Shown: positions 35,904-44,547, numbered from the stretch's first letter. The stretch: DNA of 64,000 nucleotides from Pseudomonas sp. BSw22131 (GCF_026810445.1 NZ_CP113949.1:3224001-3288000); one strand, 5' to 3'. The notes: generated by a model not told the origin, from the letters alone. Program-made: numbers and translations.

Positions 35904-36818
35904 TTAATGGTATGAGCGCGCCATGCGTTTGAGCCCCAGCACCATCGCGACACCGAGACCGGCCATCCCGACCAGCAGCGTCGGGTAGCTGATCCACCAG
36001 GGGATCGGCGTGGTCATCATGCTGAACTCGGACATCCCGCCAATCCCCGCCAACAGGTTCAGCGGCAGAAACACCACGTTGATCAACGTCAGTTTGCGCA
36101 ACAGGTTGTTGGTGTTGTTGTTCACCAGATTTCCCCGCGCATCCATCAGGCTGGCGAACACCGTTGAGTAGATCTGTGCCTGTTTGTGGCACTGATCGTT
36201 CTCGATGATCATGTCCTCGATCACCGCCAGAGTGTCCGTTGCGTACTGATGCTTGAGGGCGTGGTTGCGCAACCGGGTCAGCACCGAGCCATTGCTGTCG
36301 ATGGCGTTGATGTAATACACCAGGCTTTCGCTGAGGTTGAACATCTGGACCAGATGCCGACTGTCCATCGAGGCGTTGAACTGCTGTTGCAACTCGCGGG
36401 CGATCATTTTGATCACCTTCAGGTGCCCCAGATAATGGTGAATATTGTTGAACAGCAACTCCAACAGCACATCCAGCGGATGCGCCATCGGCCGGTGAGA
36501 GCCCAGGCCCGCCAGTTGCGTGTCGTCGGGGCACAGCAGGACCATGTGCTCCGAAGTCAGCAGCAGCCCGAACGACGACACATCGAACGAAAAGCTGTCC
36601 TGCCCCGAGTAGTTTTCCGGGCGCTTCCAGATCAGAAACAGCGCATTGGGGTGAAACTCGATGCGCGACACCTCGTCTGGGTCCAGCGCCGACTCGAGCG
36701 CGTGATCGTCCAGGTTAAAGCGCTCCAGCAACACCATTCGCTCAGCAGCGTCGGGATTACTGAACCACAACACACTGGCCTCTGGCTCCGGGCACTCCAG
36801 CAGCCTGCCCGCCTGCAA
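35904..36818 (-). CDS. CorA-like divalent-cation transporter family protein with variant motif
   Basis: 304 residues. No ATG fits; a TTG at 36816-36818 preceded by AAAAGGA (6-nt spacing) is the best start and lies 22 nt after the RimK-like gene. The N-terminal alpha/beta cytoplasmic domain is followed by a long helix and two C-terminal membrane helices, as in CorA. The GMN signature that forms the CorA selectivity filter reads GMS (residues 261-263, 'AGIGGMSEF'), as in some ZntB-like and divergent members. Transport substrate is unknown. Operon with the RimK-like ligase. Confidence 0.82.
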   Translation of the reverse strand: MQAGRLLECPEPEASVLWFSNPDAAERMVLLERFNLDDHALESALDPDEVSRIEFHPNALFLIWKRPENYSGQDSFSFDVSSFGLLLTSEHMVLLCPDDTQLAGLGSHRPMAHPLDVLLELLFNNIHHYLGHLKVIKMIARELQQQFNASMDSRHLVQMFNLSESLVYYINAIDSNGSVLTRLRNHALKHQYATDTLAVIEDMIIENDQCHKQAQIYSTVFASLMDARGNLVNNNTNNLLRKLTLINVVFLPLNLLAGIGGMSEFSMMTTPIPWWISYPTLLVGMAGLGVAMVLGLKRMARSYH

Positions 36819-36840
36819 TCGATGTCCTTTTATCAACGCT

Positions 36841-38439
36841 TCACCATGCCTGACCGCGACGTTTGATTTCCAGGCGTCGGATGAACTCCTCCAGCACCAG
36901 CGCGTACAAGTCGTCCTGCAACCAGGCATCCTCGATCCCGGCATCGAGGTTGGGGTTGTCGTTGACCTCAATCACCACCACGCGGTCACCTGACTGCTTG
37001 AGGTCCACGCCGTACAGCCCGTCGCCGATCAGATTGGCGGTTTTCACGGCCAGGTCCACCACGGCGCGCGGCGCATCGTGGACCGCAAGTGTCCGGCATT
37101 CGCCATTGATAGCCGCGCCCTGCGCCTTGTGGTTGTAGATCTGCCAGTGGCCCTTGGACATGAAGTACTGACACGCAAATACCGGTTTGCGGTTCAGCAC
37201 GCCAATGCGCCAGTCGTATTCGGTGTACAGAAACTCCTGTGCCAGCAGCAACACCGAGTGCTCGAACAACTCACTGGCCGCTGTCTGCAAATCCCTTGCG
37301 TTGTGAACCTTGATCACGCCTTTGGAAAAACAGCCGTCAGGGATTTTCAACACCAGCGGAAAGCCCAGCCGCGCCGCCACCTGCTCAAGCTCATCAGGCC
37401 GGTCCTTGTACAAAATCTCGGTAGCCGGCATGCCCAGGTCGTGGCTTTTGAGCAAATCGGTGAGGTAAACCTTGTTGGTACATCGCAGAATCGACGCAGG
37501 GTCGTCCATCACCACCAGCCCCTCGCTCTCGGCCTTTTTTGCGAAGCGGTAGGTGTGATTGTCGACGCTGGTGGTTTCACGAATCAGCAGCGCGTCGTAC
37601 TCGGCCAGGCGCGAGTAATCCTTTTTCTCGATCAGCTCGACATCCACGCCCATGCGCCGGCCGACGCGAATGAAGTTCTCCAGCGCCTTGGCGTTGGACG
37701 GCGGCAGTGCTTCCTGCGGGTCGTGCAGGATCGCCATGTCGTAGCGAAAGGTCCGGCGTGAGCGCGGCTGGCGCCAGATCTTGCGGCTGAAACGGTCCAG
37801 AGATTCGGCGAACTGATCCTGCTGACGGTCCCGCAGGCGCGTTAGCGAGCCGGTCTTGACCCCTTCGATGCGCCAGGTCTCGCGCTTGCGAAACTCAACC
37901 AGCAGAATCGGTGCCGGAAACGCTTCAAACAACTGCCGGGCAAGGTCCTGCAACGGTTGCAACTCGGTCTGACCGAAGTACAGCGTCAAGGTAAAACCTT
38001 CGGTTTCATCGTAGGGATGATCGCGCAAGGCATGCTCAAGGCGCTTGTCCAGGTCATCCAGCGCCAGGCCGTACAATGATTTTCGAGACAGTTCGCTAAT
38101 GGTTTTGACCGAAGGAATGACGTGGTGGCCCCGCGCCTCCGCCAGTAACGAGCAGTAATAGCCATGCCCGAGGTAACGATAACTGCGGCACAGGTTGATG
38201 ACTTGAACGCGCTTGCCGGCTGAGCCCTCCAGCGGCTTCTCCAGGTAATCCTGAGCAGTGATCAAATCCTCGCTGGGGAGGTAAGAAGCCCAGTCTTCCA
38301 GGCGTTCGACCACAATGACCAACTGACTTTGAGCGCATACTCTTTGAGCGGACAATGGCCGCAGCGATTCAATATTTAAATTTGCCGAACGTCCTGGTTG
38401 TGCTGATACTTCATCCGTCTTCACCGGCACCGCATTCAT
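36841..38439 (-). CDS. RimK-family ATP-grasp ligase with N-terminal RimK-associated domain
   Basis: 532 residues from the ATG giving MNAVPVK, with AAGGATC upstream. The N-terminal half (about 1-270) is the RimK-like N-domain seen in peptide/amino-acid ligases ('LCRSYRYLGHGYYCSLLAEARGH'); the C-terminal half (about 290-525) is the ATP-grasp fold with 'LVLKIPDGCFSKGVIKV', 'EYDWRIGVLN' and the Mg-binding 'VIEVNDNPNLDAGIED'. The family ligates amino acids or peptides through acyl-phosphates. It is cotranscribed with the CorA-like gene and divergent, across 92 bp, from a GNAT-C39 peptidase gene. This gene pairing recurs in amidoligase gene neighbourhoods described by comparative genomics; the substrate is unknown. 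Confidence 0.85.
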   Translation of the reverse strand: MNAVPVKTDEVSAQPGRSANLNIESLRPLSAQRVCAQSQLVIVVERLEDWASYLPSEDLITAQDYLEKPLEGSAGKRVQVINLCRSYRYLGHGYYCSLLAEARGHHVIPSVKTISELSRKSLYGLALDDLDKRLEHALRDHPYDETEGFTLTLYFGQTELQPLQDLARQLFEAFPAPILLVEFRKRETWRIEGVKTGSLTRLRDRQQDQFAESLDRFSRKIWRQPRSRRTFRYDMAILHDPQEALPPSNAKALENFIRVGRRMGVDVELIEKKDYSRLAEYDALLIRETTSVDNHTYRFAKKAESEGLVVMDDPASILRCTNKVYLTDLLKSHDLGMPATEILYKDRPDELEQVAARLGFPLVLKIPDGCFSKGVIKVHNARDLQTAASELFEHSVLLLAQEFLYTEYDWRIGVLNRKPVFACQYFMSKGHWQIYNHKAQGAAINGECRTLAVHDAPRAVVDLAVKTANLIGDGLYGVDLKQSGDRVVVIEVNDNPNLDAGIEDAWLQDDLYALVLEEFIRRLEIKRRGQAW

Positions 38440-38531
38440 GAGTCGTGATCCTTCGGGAAACAAGTCCTTTCTATAAACCATGGCTTTGTAGAAATGTCCC
38501 GTTTCGTTATTCACTCTTTACGGTCGCCGAC
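38440..38531. promoter_or_regulatory. Shared divergent promoter of the RimK-like and GNAT-C39 genes
   Basis: Only 92 bp separate two divergent start codons, so both promoters and any operator overlap here. The region is AT-richer than its neighbours (TTTCGTTATTCACTCTTTA near 38501-38519). I could not assign hexamers with confidence. Confidence 0.5.
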
Positions 38532-39638
38532 ATGAACTTTATATATCGCCCCGCGCAACTCGCCGATGTTGATGAACTGCTGAGACTGGAGAATCAATGT
38601 TTTGAAACCGACCGCCTGAATACGCGCAACTTCCAGTGGATGGTCAGCCGTGCGAACGCCAGCCTGATCGTGGCAGAAGCCGGGGATCATCTGGTGGGTT
38701 ACGCACTGGTGCTGTTTCATCGCGGCACTTCACTGGGTCGTCTTTACTCGCTGGCAATTGCTGATGCAGCACGTGGTCGTGGCCTTGGCACCCAGTTGCT
38801 GGCGCGCGCCGAGCAGCAGGCCGTAGAACGTGATTGCGCCTACCTGCGCCTTGAGGTGCGCCCGGACAATGCGCCCGCTATTGCACTTTATGAACGTCAG
38901 GGTTATCGCCTGTTTGAGCGCGTGGACGACTATTACGAAGATCACGCGCCGGCGCTGCGGTACGAAAAGCTCATTCGCGAGCATGCCGAACGCAGCGCCC
39001 GACGCATTCCCTATTACCGACAGACCATGGACTTCACCTGTGGTCCGGCGTGCCTCCTCATGGCGATGAAAGCCCTGCAGCCCTCGCGGGCCATGGCCCG
39101 CGACGAAGAGCTGCAGATCTGGCGCGAAGCGACCACCGTGTTCATGACCTCGGGCCATGGCGGTTGCAGCCCGCAAGGTCTGGCGCTGGCCGCCTGGCGA
39201 CGGGGCTTCGACGCGGGCTTGCAGGTGTCCGTAAAAGGGCCGCTGTTTCTGGCCGGGGTGCGCAGCGAGGAAAAAAAACAGGTCATGCGCCTGGTGCATG
39301 AAAGCTTCAGCCGGGAACTTGCGGCCAGCACTGTCGAGATGCTCGGAAACGGCGCACTGGACCTTAAGTCCCTGAAGCGGAACCAGGCGCTAGCCCTGGT
39401 GCTCATCAGCAGCTACCGCCTCACCCGCTCCAAAGCGCCACATTGGGTGCTGGTGACCGATGCTGATGAGGACTTCGTTTACTTGCACGATCCGGACGTT
39501 GACCATGGCCAGCAGCGTCAGCCCCTTGATTGCCAATACATGCCGGTGAGCCATCGTGAGTTCGCCGGAATGAGTTGTTTTGGCGCCGACAGACTCAGGG
39601 CCGCAGTGATTGTTTATCGGCTGAGGGAGAGCACTTGA
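38532..39638 (+). CDS. GNAT acetyltransferase - peptidase C39-like fusion
   Basis: 368 residues from the ATG giving MNFIYRPAQ. Residues 1-150 are a RimI-type GNAT domain: the acetyl-CoA loop is RGRGLG (81-86), followed by 'LEVRPDNAPAIALYERQGY'. Residues about 160-366 are a papain-like C39-type domain with nucleophile C170 in 'FTCGPACLLMAM', H304 in 'APHWVLV' and acidic D310/D320. Both active sites look intact, so one protein may cut a peptide and acetylate a new amine. It is divergent from the RimK-like ligase, and its stop codon overlaps the start of a 43-residue gene. Confidence 0.88.
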   Translation: MNFIYRPAQLADVDELLRLENQCFETDRLNTRNFQWMVSRANASLIVAEAGDHLVGYALVLFHRGTSLGRLYSLAIADAARGRGLGTQLLARAEQQAVERDCAYLRLEVRPDNAPAIALYERQGYRLFERVDDYYEDHAPALRYEKLIREHAERSARRIPYYRQTMDFTCGPACLLMAMKALQPSRAMARDEELQIWREATTVFMTSGHGGCSPQGLALAAWRRGFDAGLQVSVKGPLFLAGVRSEEKKQVMRLVHESFSRELAASTVEMLGNGALDLKSLKRNQALALVLISSYRLTRSKAPHWVLVTDADEDFVYLHDPDVDHGQQRQPLDCQYMPVSHREFAGMSCFGADRLRAAVIVYRLREST

Positions 39639-39766
39639 TAGACCCCGCGTATAAACAGTACAAGTGGGTAGCCGATGGGCGTAAAGAGTGCGTCATGTTG
39701 ATTGCATCAAGTACTCGTCGGATGGATGAATACAACTTCTGGCTGCGAGCCCACCGCTCGCCTTAA
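39635..39766 (+). CDS. 43-residue peptide translationally coupled to GNAT-C39 gene
   Basis: A TTG start at 39635 overlaps the GNAT-C39 stop (TTGA) and has GGGAG five nt upstream, a good coupling arrangement. The product (MIDPAYKQYKWVADGRKECV, continuing MLIASSTRRMDEYNFWLRAHRSP) is basic and aromatic, with one Cys, no signal peptide and no membrane helix. It ends 2 nt before the next micro-ORF. I recognise no family. Its position suggests an accessory or substrate of the peptide-processing enzymes; that is inference. Confidence 0.5.
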   Translation: MIDPAYKQYKWVADGRKECVMLIASSTRRMDEYNFWLRAHRSP

Positions 39767-39768
39767 TC

Positions 39769-39897
39769 ATGGATAACTCAGTGGACAATTCAGTCATCGG
39801 TCTTATTGTTATTTGCGCGATTGCGCTGTTTGGCATCGTTTCGTTTTGTTTTGAGTTCCTGTACGACCGCCAGCAACGCGACAAATCCAGACGCTAG
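39769..39897 (+). CDS. 42-residue single-pass membrane peptide
   Basis: The ATG lies 2 nt after the stop of the 43-residue gene (TAATCATG). The product has one hydrophobic helix (about residues 9-31, 'VIGLIVICAIALFGIVSFCFEFL') and a basic tail RQQRDKSRR. There is no separate ribosome binding site, so translation probably depends on reinitiation. A hairpin follows directly at 39898. Family unknown. Confidence 0.5.
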   Translation: MDNSVDNSVIGLIVICAIALFGIVSFCFEFLYDRQQRDKSRR

Positions 39898-39936
39898 TTG
39901 CAGCGCTGCCCTGCGTAGCAGCTGCAAACTTATTTT
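39898..39936 (+). terminator. Terminator-like hairpin after the micro-ORFs
   Basis: TTGCAGC (39898-39904) pairs with GCTGCAA (39921-39927), followed by ACTTATTTT. It begins immediately after the 42-residue gene, closing a GNAT-C39 / 43-aa / 42-aa transcription unit. Confidence 0.5.
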
Positions 39937-40030
39937 CAGGCGCCAGCCTCAGCGCGCCCGGCGCATTGCCAACGACCCGCTAAGCTTGGTGAGTGGATGC
40001 TTGCTTATCGATTGCCTGGGGGTATGGACC

Positions 40031-40489
40031 ATGCTTTTCAAATGGGTGCTGGCTGCGTTGCATTTGTTGGCTTTTGGTTTTGCGTTGGCAGCGGTGCTGG
40101 CGCGTGGACGGGCATTGAGAAGGCTACACACGGATGACCCGCGATCTTTTCGCGACGTCTTCGTGGTGGACAACATCTGGGGGATTTCCGCTGCGACTCT
40201 GTTGATTACTGGTGTGTACCGCGCCTTCGGCGGCCTGGAGAAAGGTTCGTTCTACTACCTGCACCAACCATTGTTCCACCTGAAAATCACTGCCTTCGTG
40301 GCCATTCTGGCGCTGGAGGTGATCCCCATGATTGCGCTGATCAAATGGCGCATTGCGTTCAAGCGCCAACAGCCCATCGACACTTCCCGTGCCCGGCGCT
40401 TTGCGCGTATCAGCCACATGGAAGCGGCCTTGATGGTGATCATCGTGATTGCCGCAACCGGCATGGCACGCGGCAATCTGTTGAGTTGA
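40031..40489 (+). CDS. DUF2214 family membrane protein
   Basis: 152 residues with four predicted membrane helices. DUF2214 features are 'LHLLAFGFALAAVLARGRAL', 'DNIWGISAATLLITGVYRAFGGLEKGSFYYLHQPLFHLKI' and a conserved basic cytoplasmic loop. The family is related to small cytochrome-like or CopD-like membrane bundles, with several histidines near the membrane. Function is unknown. Single gene starting at the ATG in GGACCATG. Confidence 0.82.
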   Translation: MLFKWVLAALHLLAFGFALAAVLARGRALRRLHTDDPRSFRDVFVVDNIWGISAATLLITGVYRAFGGLEKGSFYYLHQPLFHLKITAFVAILALEVIPMIALIKWRIAFKRQQPIDTSRARRFARISHMEAALMVIIVIAATGMARGNLLS

Positions 40490-40635
40490 GCCGCTGGCGG
40501 CACGCCGGGAAAACAGTGCCACCAGGCGATGGATCGGCGTCCCCCGCACGCTGCAGGCGCCAATTTATTCGCGAGGCGTCAATGCGGGTTCAAGCTTTTG
40601 GAAGCCTGCCCATGGCTCGTAAATATCCTGCGCTG

Positions 40636-40929
40636 TCAGAGCTTCATCAACTGCCGCGCATAAGCGTTCAGCGTTTCGCGCTGTACAAGGTAGCTCACGT
40701 ATTTCCCTTCTCGCAGCGTCGAAACAAGCCCTGCGCGTTCAAGCTCTTTGGTGTGGTGTGACACCGTCGCCGCGCGGACCGGGTGAGCTTTGAGCAGCTC
40801 GGCGCAGGGGACCGCGCCAGTGGACGAAGCGATCTGCACGAAGATCTGGTATCGCCTCGGATCTCCCAATGCGCGGGAGATGAGCACCATGTGCGCATCG
40901 GTCAACGGAGAGTGATGTGCAGTCGTCAT
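40636..40929 (-). CDS. ArsR-family winged-helix repressor
   Basis: 97 residues. The helix-turn-helix is 'ALGDPRRYQIFVQIASS...VRAATVSHHTKELERAGLVSTLREGKYVSYLV', typical of ArsR/SmtB regulators. There is no CxC metal site in the recognition helix, so a non-metal signal is likely. It lies alone, with the decayed permease on the far side of a 400-bp gap; it may once have controlled that locus. Confidence 0.88.
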   Translation of the reverse strand: MTTAHHSPLTDAHMVLISRALGDPRRYQIFVQIASSTGAVPCAELLKAHPVRAATVSHHTKELERAGLVSTLREGKYVSYLVQRETLNAYARQLMKL

Positions 40930-41335
40930 GAAGATCTATTCGCTCCCATGCAACCTCCCTGTCGTGAAAAGAATGCGTCGAAACTGGCGAGCCACATGAG
41001 CCAGCCCCATCGCAGCCATTGCCTGCAACTTAACGATGTAGAGCAACAGTCAGGCGTGACGTTCAGCGTGTGGGCCTCAAAATATAACTTCAGCAAATTC
41101 TGAGGTAAGTATTTGCGCATCAGTATTTAACCTTGCCGAGCCTTGAAACACTCTCCACGCGTCACGCCCTGAGCACTGGGCGCAACGCCTCAAACCCCCG
41201 GTTCCCATCAGAGGGGTGAGGCCAGCAACAGCGTCAGCAACTGCCCACACACCTGCGCTTCAGCAGGAAATAATCGGACGCGCCCTACCCGGCTGCTCCT
41301 ACAAAAAACAGTGACAGCCTTAAGGGGCGGCAATC
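40930..41335. other. Intergenic region, no gene found
   Basis: 406 bp between the arsR-type gene and the permease pseudogene. A REP half-site (GGCTGCTCCTACAAAAAAC) lies near 41291-41309. Otherwise I see no structure; an open frame at 40783-41103 overlaps the arsR gene and has no coding character. Confidence 0.45.
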
Positions 41336-42414
41336 ATGAGCGAATCGCATCAACCGGATCGAGGCCTTTTGCGTCGAGCAGATTCCTGACAGCGAGCGCA
41401 GCGCATCGCCGTTCGATCTGTCTCGGATGATCTTTGGCGGTAGCAACACACTCTCCACAGCGGTGCTGGGCAGCTTCCCGGTGCTGTTCGGCCTTTCTTT
41501 CCAGGCAGGCGCGAGCGCCATTGTTCTGGGCGTGCTGGTCGGGGCATTGATTCTGGCGTCCATGGCCTGTTCGGTCCGCTCAACGGCACCAACAATGCGG
41601 TGTCGTCCGGGGCGCACTTTGGCGTACATGGACGGATCATCGGCTCGTTCCTGTCCCGGCTGACCGCCATTGCCTTCTTCTCGCTGTCGGTGTGGAGCTC
41701 CGGCGACGCGTTGATTGGCGGTGCCTAGCGGCTGTTCGATCTGCCTGAAAACAACCTCAGCCTCGGCATCGCCTACGGCCTGTTCGCCCTATTGGTGCTG
41801 ATCGTCTGCATCTACGGCATACGCCAGTTGCTGGCGGTCAACAAAGTGGCAGTGACGGCCTCCAGCCTTCTGTTTCTGCTGGGAATCGTCGCTTTTAGCG
41901 GGCCATTCGATATTCATTACGCTGGCGGCGTTAGCCAGGGCCAGCCCGGTTTCTGGGCAGCGTTTATTGGCGCGGCGCTGGTAGCCATGAGCAACCCCGT
42001 ATCATTTGGCGCGTTCCTCGGCGACTGGGCGCGCTATATCCCACGCGAGACTCCGAAAATACGCATCATGGCGGCGGTGGTCATGGCCCAGGTTGCGACC
42101 TTTATCCCGTTCTTCTTCGGTCTGGCAACCGCCACCATCGTCGCCGTGCAAGCGCCGGACTACATCGCACAGAACAACTACGTGGGGGGTCTCCTGGCTA
42201 TTTCGCCGGGGTGGTTTTTCCTGCCGGTGTGCCTGATCGCAATCATTGGCGGGCTCTCCACGGGCGGGACGTCGCTGTATGGCACCGGCCTCGATATGTC
42301 GAGCCTTGCGCCACGTCTGCTCAGCCGAACGCAAGCGAAGGTGCTGATCGGCGTGCTATCCATCGCATTCATTTTCGTTGGTCGTTTCACCTTCAATCTG
42401 GTGCAGAGCCTGAT
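41336..42414 (+). pseudogene. NCS1 purine-cytosine permease, decayed and truncated
   Basis: Conceptual translation gives an NCS1-type permease ('MIFGGSNTLSTAVLGSFPVLFGLSFQAGASAIVLG', 'LFGPLNGTNNAVSSGAHFGVHGRI', 'NPVSFGAFLGDWARYIP', 'GGLSTGGTSLYGTGLDMSSL'). The frame is broken by a shift near 41385, a second near 41560 and an in-frame TAG at 41726-41728. The C-terminal membrane helices are missing: homology stops at about 42412, where the sequence continues in frame into a metallo-hydrolase. A deletion therefore fused two genes. No full product can be made. Confidence 0.85.
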
Positions 42415-43083
42415 CCACGAACCCTGGGTGCGTCCGTATTGCCGCTGCAACCTCTGGCGCATCCAGGGCCGTGACCGCGACGTGCTGGTGGACACCGGCT
42501 CAGCCGTGGTCAGCCTGCGCGAGCAACTGCCCTGACCGACCGGCCATTACTGGCAGTGACCAGCCACACCCATTTCGATCACATCGCCGGGCATCATGAA
42601 TTCCCCGAACGACTGGTGCACCCGGCTGAAGCCGACATCCTGGCCAACCCCACCCGTGTGGCCACACTAGCAGACGCCTACGTGGGCGACGAAATGTTCG
42701 AGGCGCACCCGGAATGCCCGCTGTGCTACGCCCAAGGCGGCACCGGCCACCCGGCTCATTGACGAAGGTGATGTGCTGGACCTGGGCAACCGCGTGCTGC
42801 AAGTGCTTCACACGCCGGGCCATTCACCCGGTGGCATCAGCCTGTGGGAGGCCAGCACCCACAGCTGTTCAGTGGCGACATCATCTACGATGGCCCACTT
42901 ATCGAAGACGCCTACCACAGCGACCTCGACGACTATGCTGCCAGCCTTGAGCGCTTGCGCACGTTGCCGGTGAAAACTGTGCATGGCGGGCATTGCGCCA
43001 GTTTTCCCGGGGAAACGCTCAACGCGATGATCGACCAATGGCTGTGGGGGCATGAGGCAAGCGGCAGGCATCGAACCTCCTGA
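42415..43083 (+). pseudogene. Metallo-beta-lactamase-fold hydrolase, frameshifted
   Basis: The start 'EPWVRPYCRCNLWRIQGRDRDVLVDTGS' is joined to the permease remnant. At least three frame changes are needed: near 42530 (stop TGA where a Trp-Leu is expected), near 42745 and near 42850. The zinc motif 'SHTHFDHIAGH' and later ligands ('HTPGHSPGGISLW', 'FSGDIIYDGPL', 'VHGGH') can all still be read across the three frames. Decay therefore looks recent. The likely former enzyme is an MBL-fold hydrolase of unknown substrate. Confidence 0.85.
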
Positions 43084-43172
43084 CAGGGCTGCGGTCGCAC
43101 AGTTGAACCGAGGGATTGCCTCGACGCGCGCCTATGCGTGCTGTCAGGTCCCGGGTAAACGGAGCTTTACTG

Positions 43173-43652
43173 ATGCCGCTACGCTTGATTCGCACCCTGC
43201 TCGCCAGCCTGCTCATCGTCGTGCTGAGCGCCTGCGCGCTGTTCCCCAACCGCGACCCGTTGAATATCAACGTGGTAGGTATCGAGCCGTTGCAGGGCCA
43301 GGGGCTTGAGATTCGCTTCGCAGTGAAACTTCGTCTGCAAAACCCTAATGAAAACGACATTCAGTACAACGGCGTCGCCCTCAATCTGGACGTCAACGGC
43401 AAGCTTCTGGCCTCGGGTGTCAGCGACCAAAGCGGCACTATCGGGCGTTTCTCGGAAGGAATCATTACCGTACCTGTCACCGTGTCTGCCTTCGCCGCGC
43501 TGCGTCAGGCGGTGGGCCTGAGCGAGACCCAGCGCCTGGACAACCTGCCTTACGTGCTGAACGGAAAGCTGGCAGGCGGGTTGTTCGGCACTATGCGCTT
43601 CAGCGACAGCGGCACACTCACCCTGCCGAACGGCGCCGGCGGGGGCTGGTAA
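43173..43652 (+). CDS. LEA type-2 / WHy-domain lipoprotein
   Basis: 159 residues with a lipoprotein signal (lipobox LSAC, Cys17). The mature domain is an immunoglobulin-like LEA-2 fold: 'INVVGIEPLQGQGLEIRFAVKLRLQNPNENDIQYNGVALNLDVNGK'. Bacterial members sit on the periplasmic face of a membrane and are thought to protect against desiccation. The ATG has a GGAG site 8 nt upstream. Single gene. Confidence 0.85.
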   Translation: MPLRLIRTLLASLLIVVLSACALFPNRDPLNINVVGIEPLQGQGLEIRFAVKLRLQNPNENDIQYNGVALNLDVNGKLLASGVSDQSGTIGRFSEGIITVPVTVSAFAALRQAVGLSETQRLDNLPYVLNGKLAGGLFGTMRFSDSGTLTLPNGAGGGW

Positions 43653-43680
43653 TCAAGGCGTTGGCGACGAGCCTGTTGAT

Positions 43681-43714
43681 AAAAAATGCCGACCTGAGGC
43701 CCCTACCGGTCGGC
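43681..43714 (-). terminator. Terminator of the 84-residue gene
   Basis: GCCGACC (43688-43694) pairs with GGTCGGC (43708-43714). On the minus strand it is followed by a T6 run; it lies 28 nt after the stop at 43742. Confidence 0.7.
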
Positions 43715-43741
43715 AGGCCAGGCGAAGCTGAAGGCAGAGAC

Positions 43742-43996
43742 TCAGCGGGCAGCCGCCATCAGGCGATTCACTTCGCTGCGCACCATGTTGGCGTATTCCG
43801 GCGGCGACATGGCGTCCAGCTCGGACCTTACCCATTCCGACCATTTGCCTTTGCGCTTGGACCGTTCGCCCATCAACCGGGCGGCGTCGCCCTTGGCTTT
43901 GCCGAGGTTGCTTTGCCACAAATCGAACAATCGTGATTTTTCATCTTCAAGTGCGGCACGCTCTTGAAGGGGCTTGTTGGCCAGGTTGAAGCTCAT
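43742..43996 (-). CDS. Small charged helical protein, 84 residues
   Basis: 84 residues, soluble, rich in Lys, Arg, Glu and Ser, predicted all-helical. The ATG is preceded by AAGAGGTAAACGTC. I do not recognise a family, although it has the look of conserved Pseudomonas accessory proteins. It is divergent from the YqjD-like gene and has its own terminator. Confidence 0.65.
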   Translation of the reverse strand: MSFNLANKPLQERAALEDEKSRLFDLWQSNLGKAKGDAARLMGERSKRKGKWSEWVRSELDAMSPPEYANMVRSEVNRLMAAAR

Positions 43997-44199
43997 GACG
44001 TTTACCTCTTATCGCAAAACACAACGCTGAAACACACAGCCGCGCACGGCTGAAAAACGTCCGCATCTTACACCCGCAAGTAGCGCCTTCCCTCGGCATT
44101 CGTCGTTCTTTTTGCGATATGTCCTGCCACCTGCTGCAACTTTTCCGACATGCTGCGACTCCATAGCTCACAGCCGTAATCAATAGAAAGGAAATAATC

Positions 44200-44517
44200 A
44201 TGGCCCGTAAAACTGCTGCTCAAACTGCTGCCGAACAGATCAAGGATCAGGCTTTCAGCGAATTGGCGGCCCTCATCGAAGAGTCCGACAAGCTGCTCAA
44301 GGACAGCGCCGCGCTGGTCGGCGAAGAGGCTGAAACCGTTCGCGCTCAACTGAGCCTGAAGCTCAAGCAAGCCGTGGATTCGCTGGGTAACGTGCGCGAG
44401 AAAACCAAGCCTGCGGTAGAAGCGACCGAAAACTACATCGGCGGCCACCCGTGGCAGACCGTTGCGATCTCCGCAGGTTTTGGCCTGGTTGTAGGGCTAC
44501 TGCTGGGTCGCAAGTAA
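44200..44517 (+). CDS. YqjD/ElaB-type membrane-anchored ribosome-associated protein (DUF883)
   Basis: 105 residues. A long amphipathic helical region (about 1-80) is followed by 'YIGGHPWQTVAISAGFGLVVGLLLGRK', the C-terminal membrane anchor diagnostic of the ElaB/YqjD/YgaM family. These proteins tether ribosomes to the inner membrane in stationary phase, inhibiting translation. The ATG has an AAAGGAAAT site. Codon use matches highly expressed genes. Confidence 0.9.
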   Translation: MARKTAAQTAAEQIKDQAFSELAALIEESDKLLKDSAALVGEEAETVRAQLSLKLKQAVDSLGNVREKTKPAVEATENYIGGHPWQTVAISAGFGLVVGLLLGRK

Positions 44518-44547
44518 GGCACCCTGCACTGTTTGAAGTGCAAGCTC

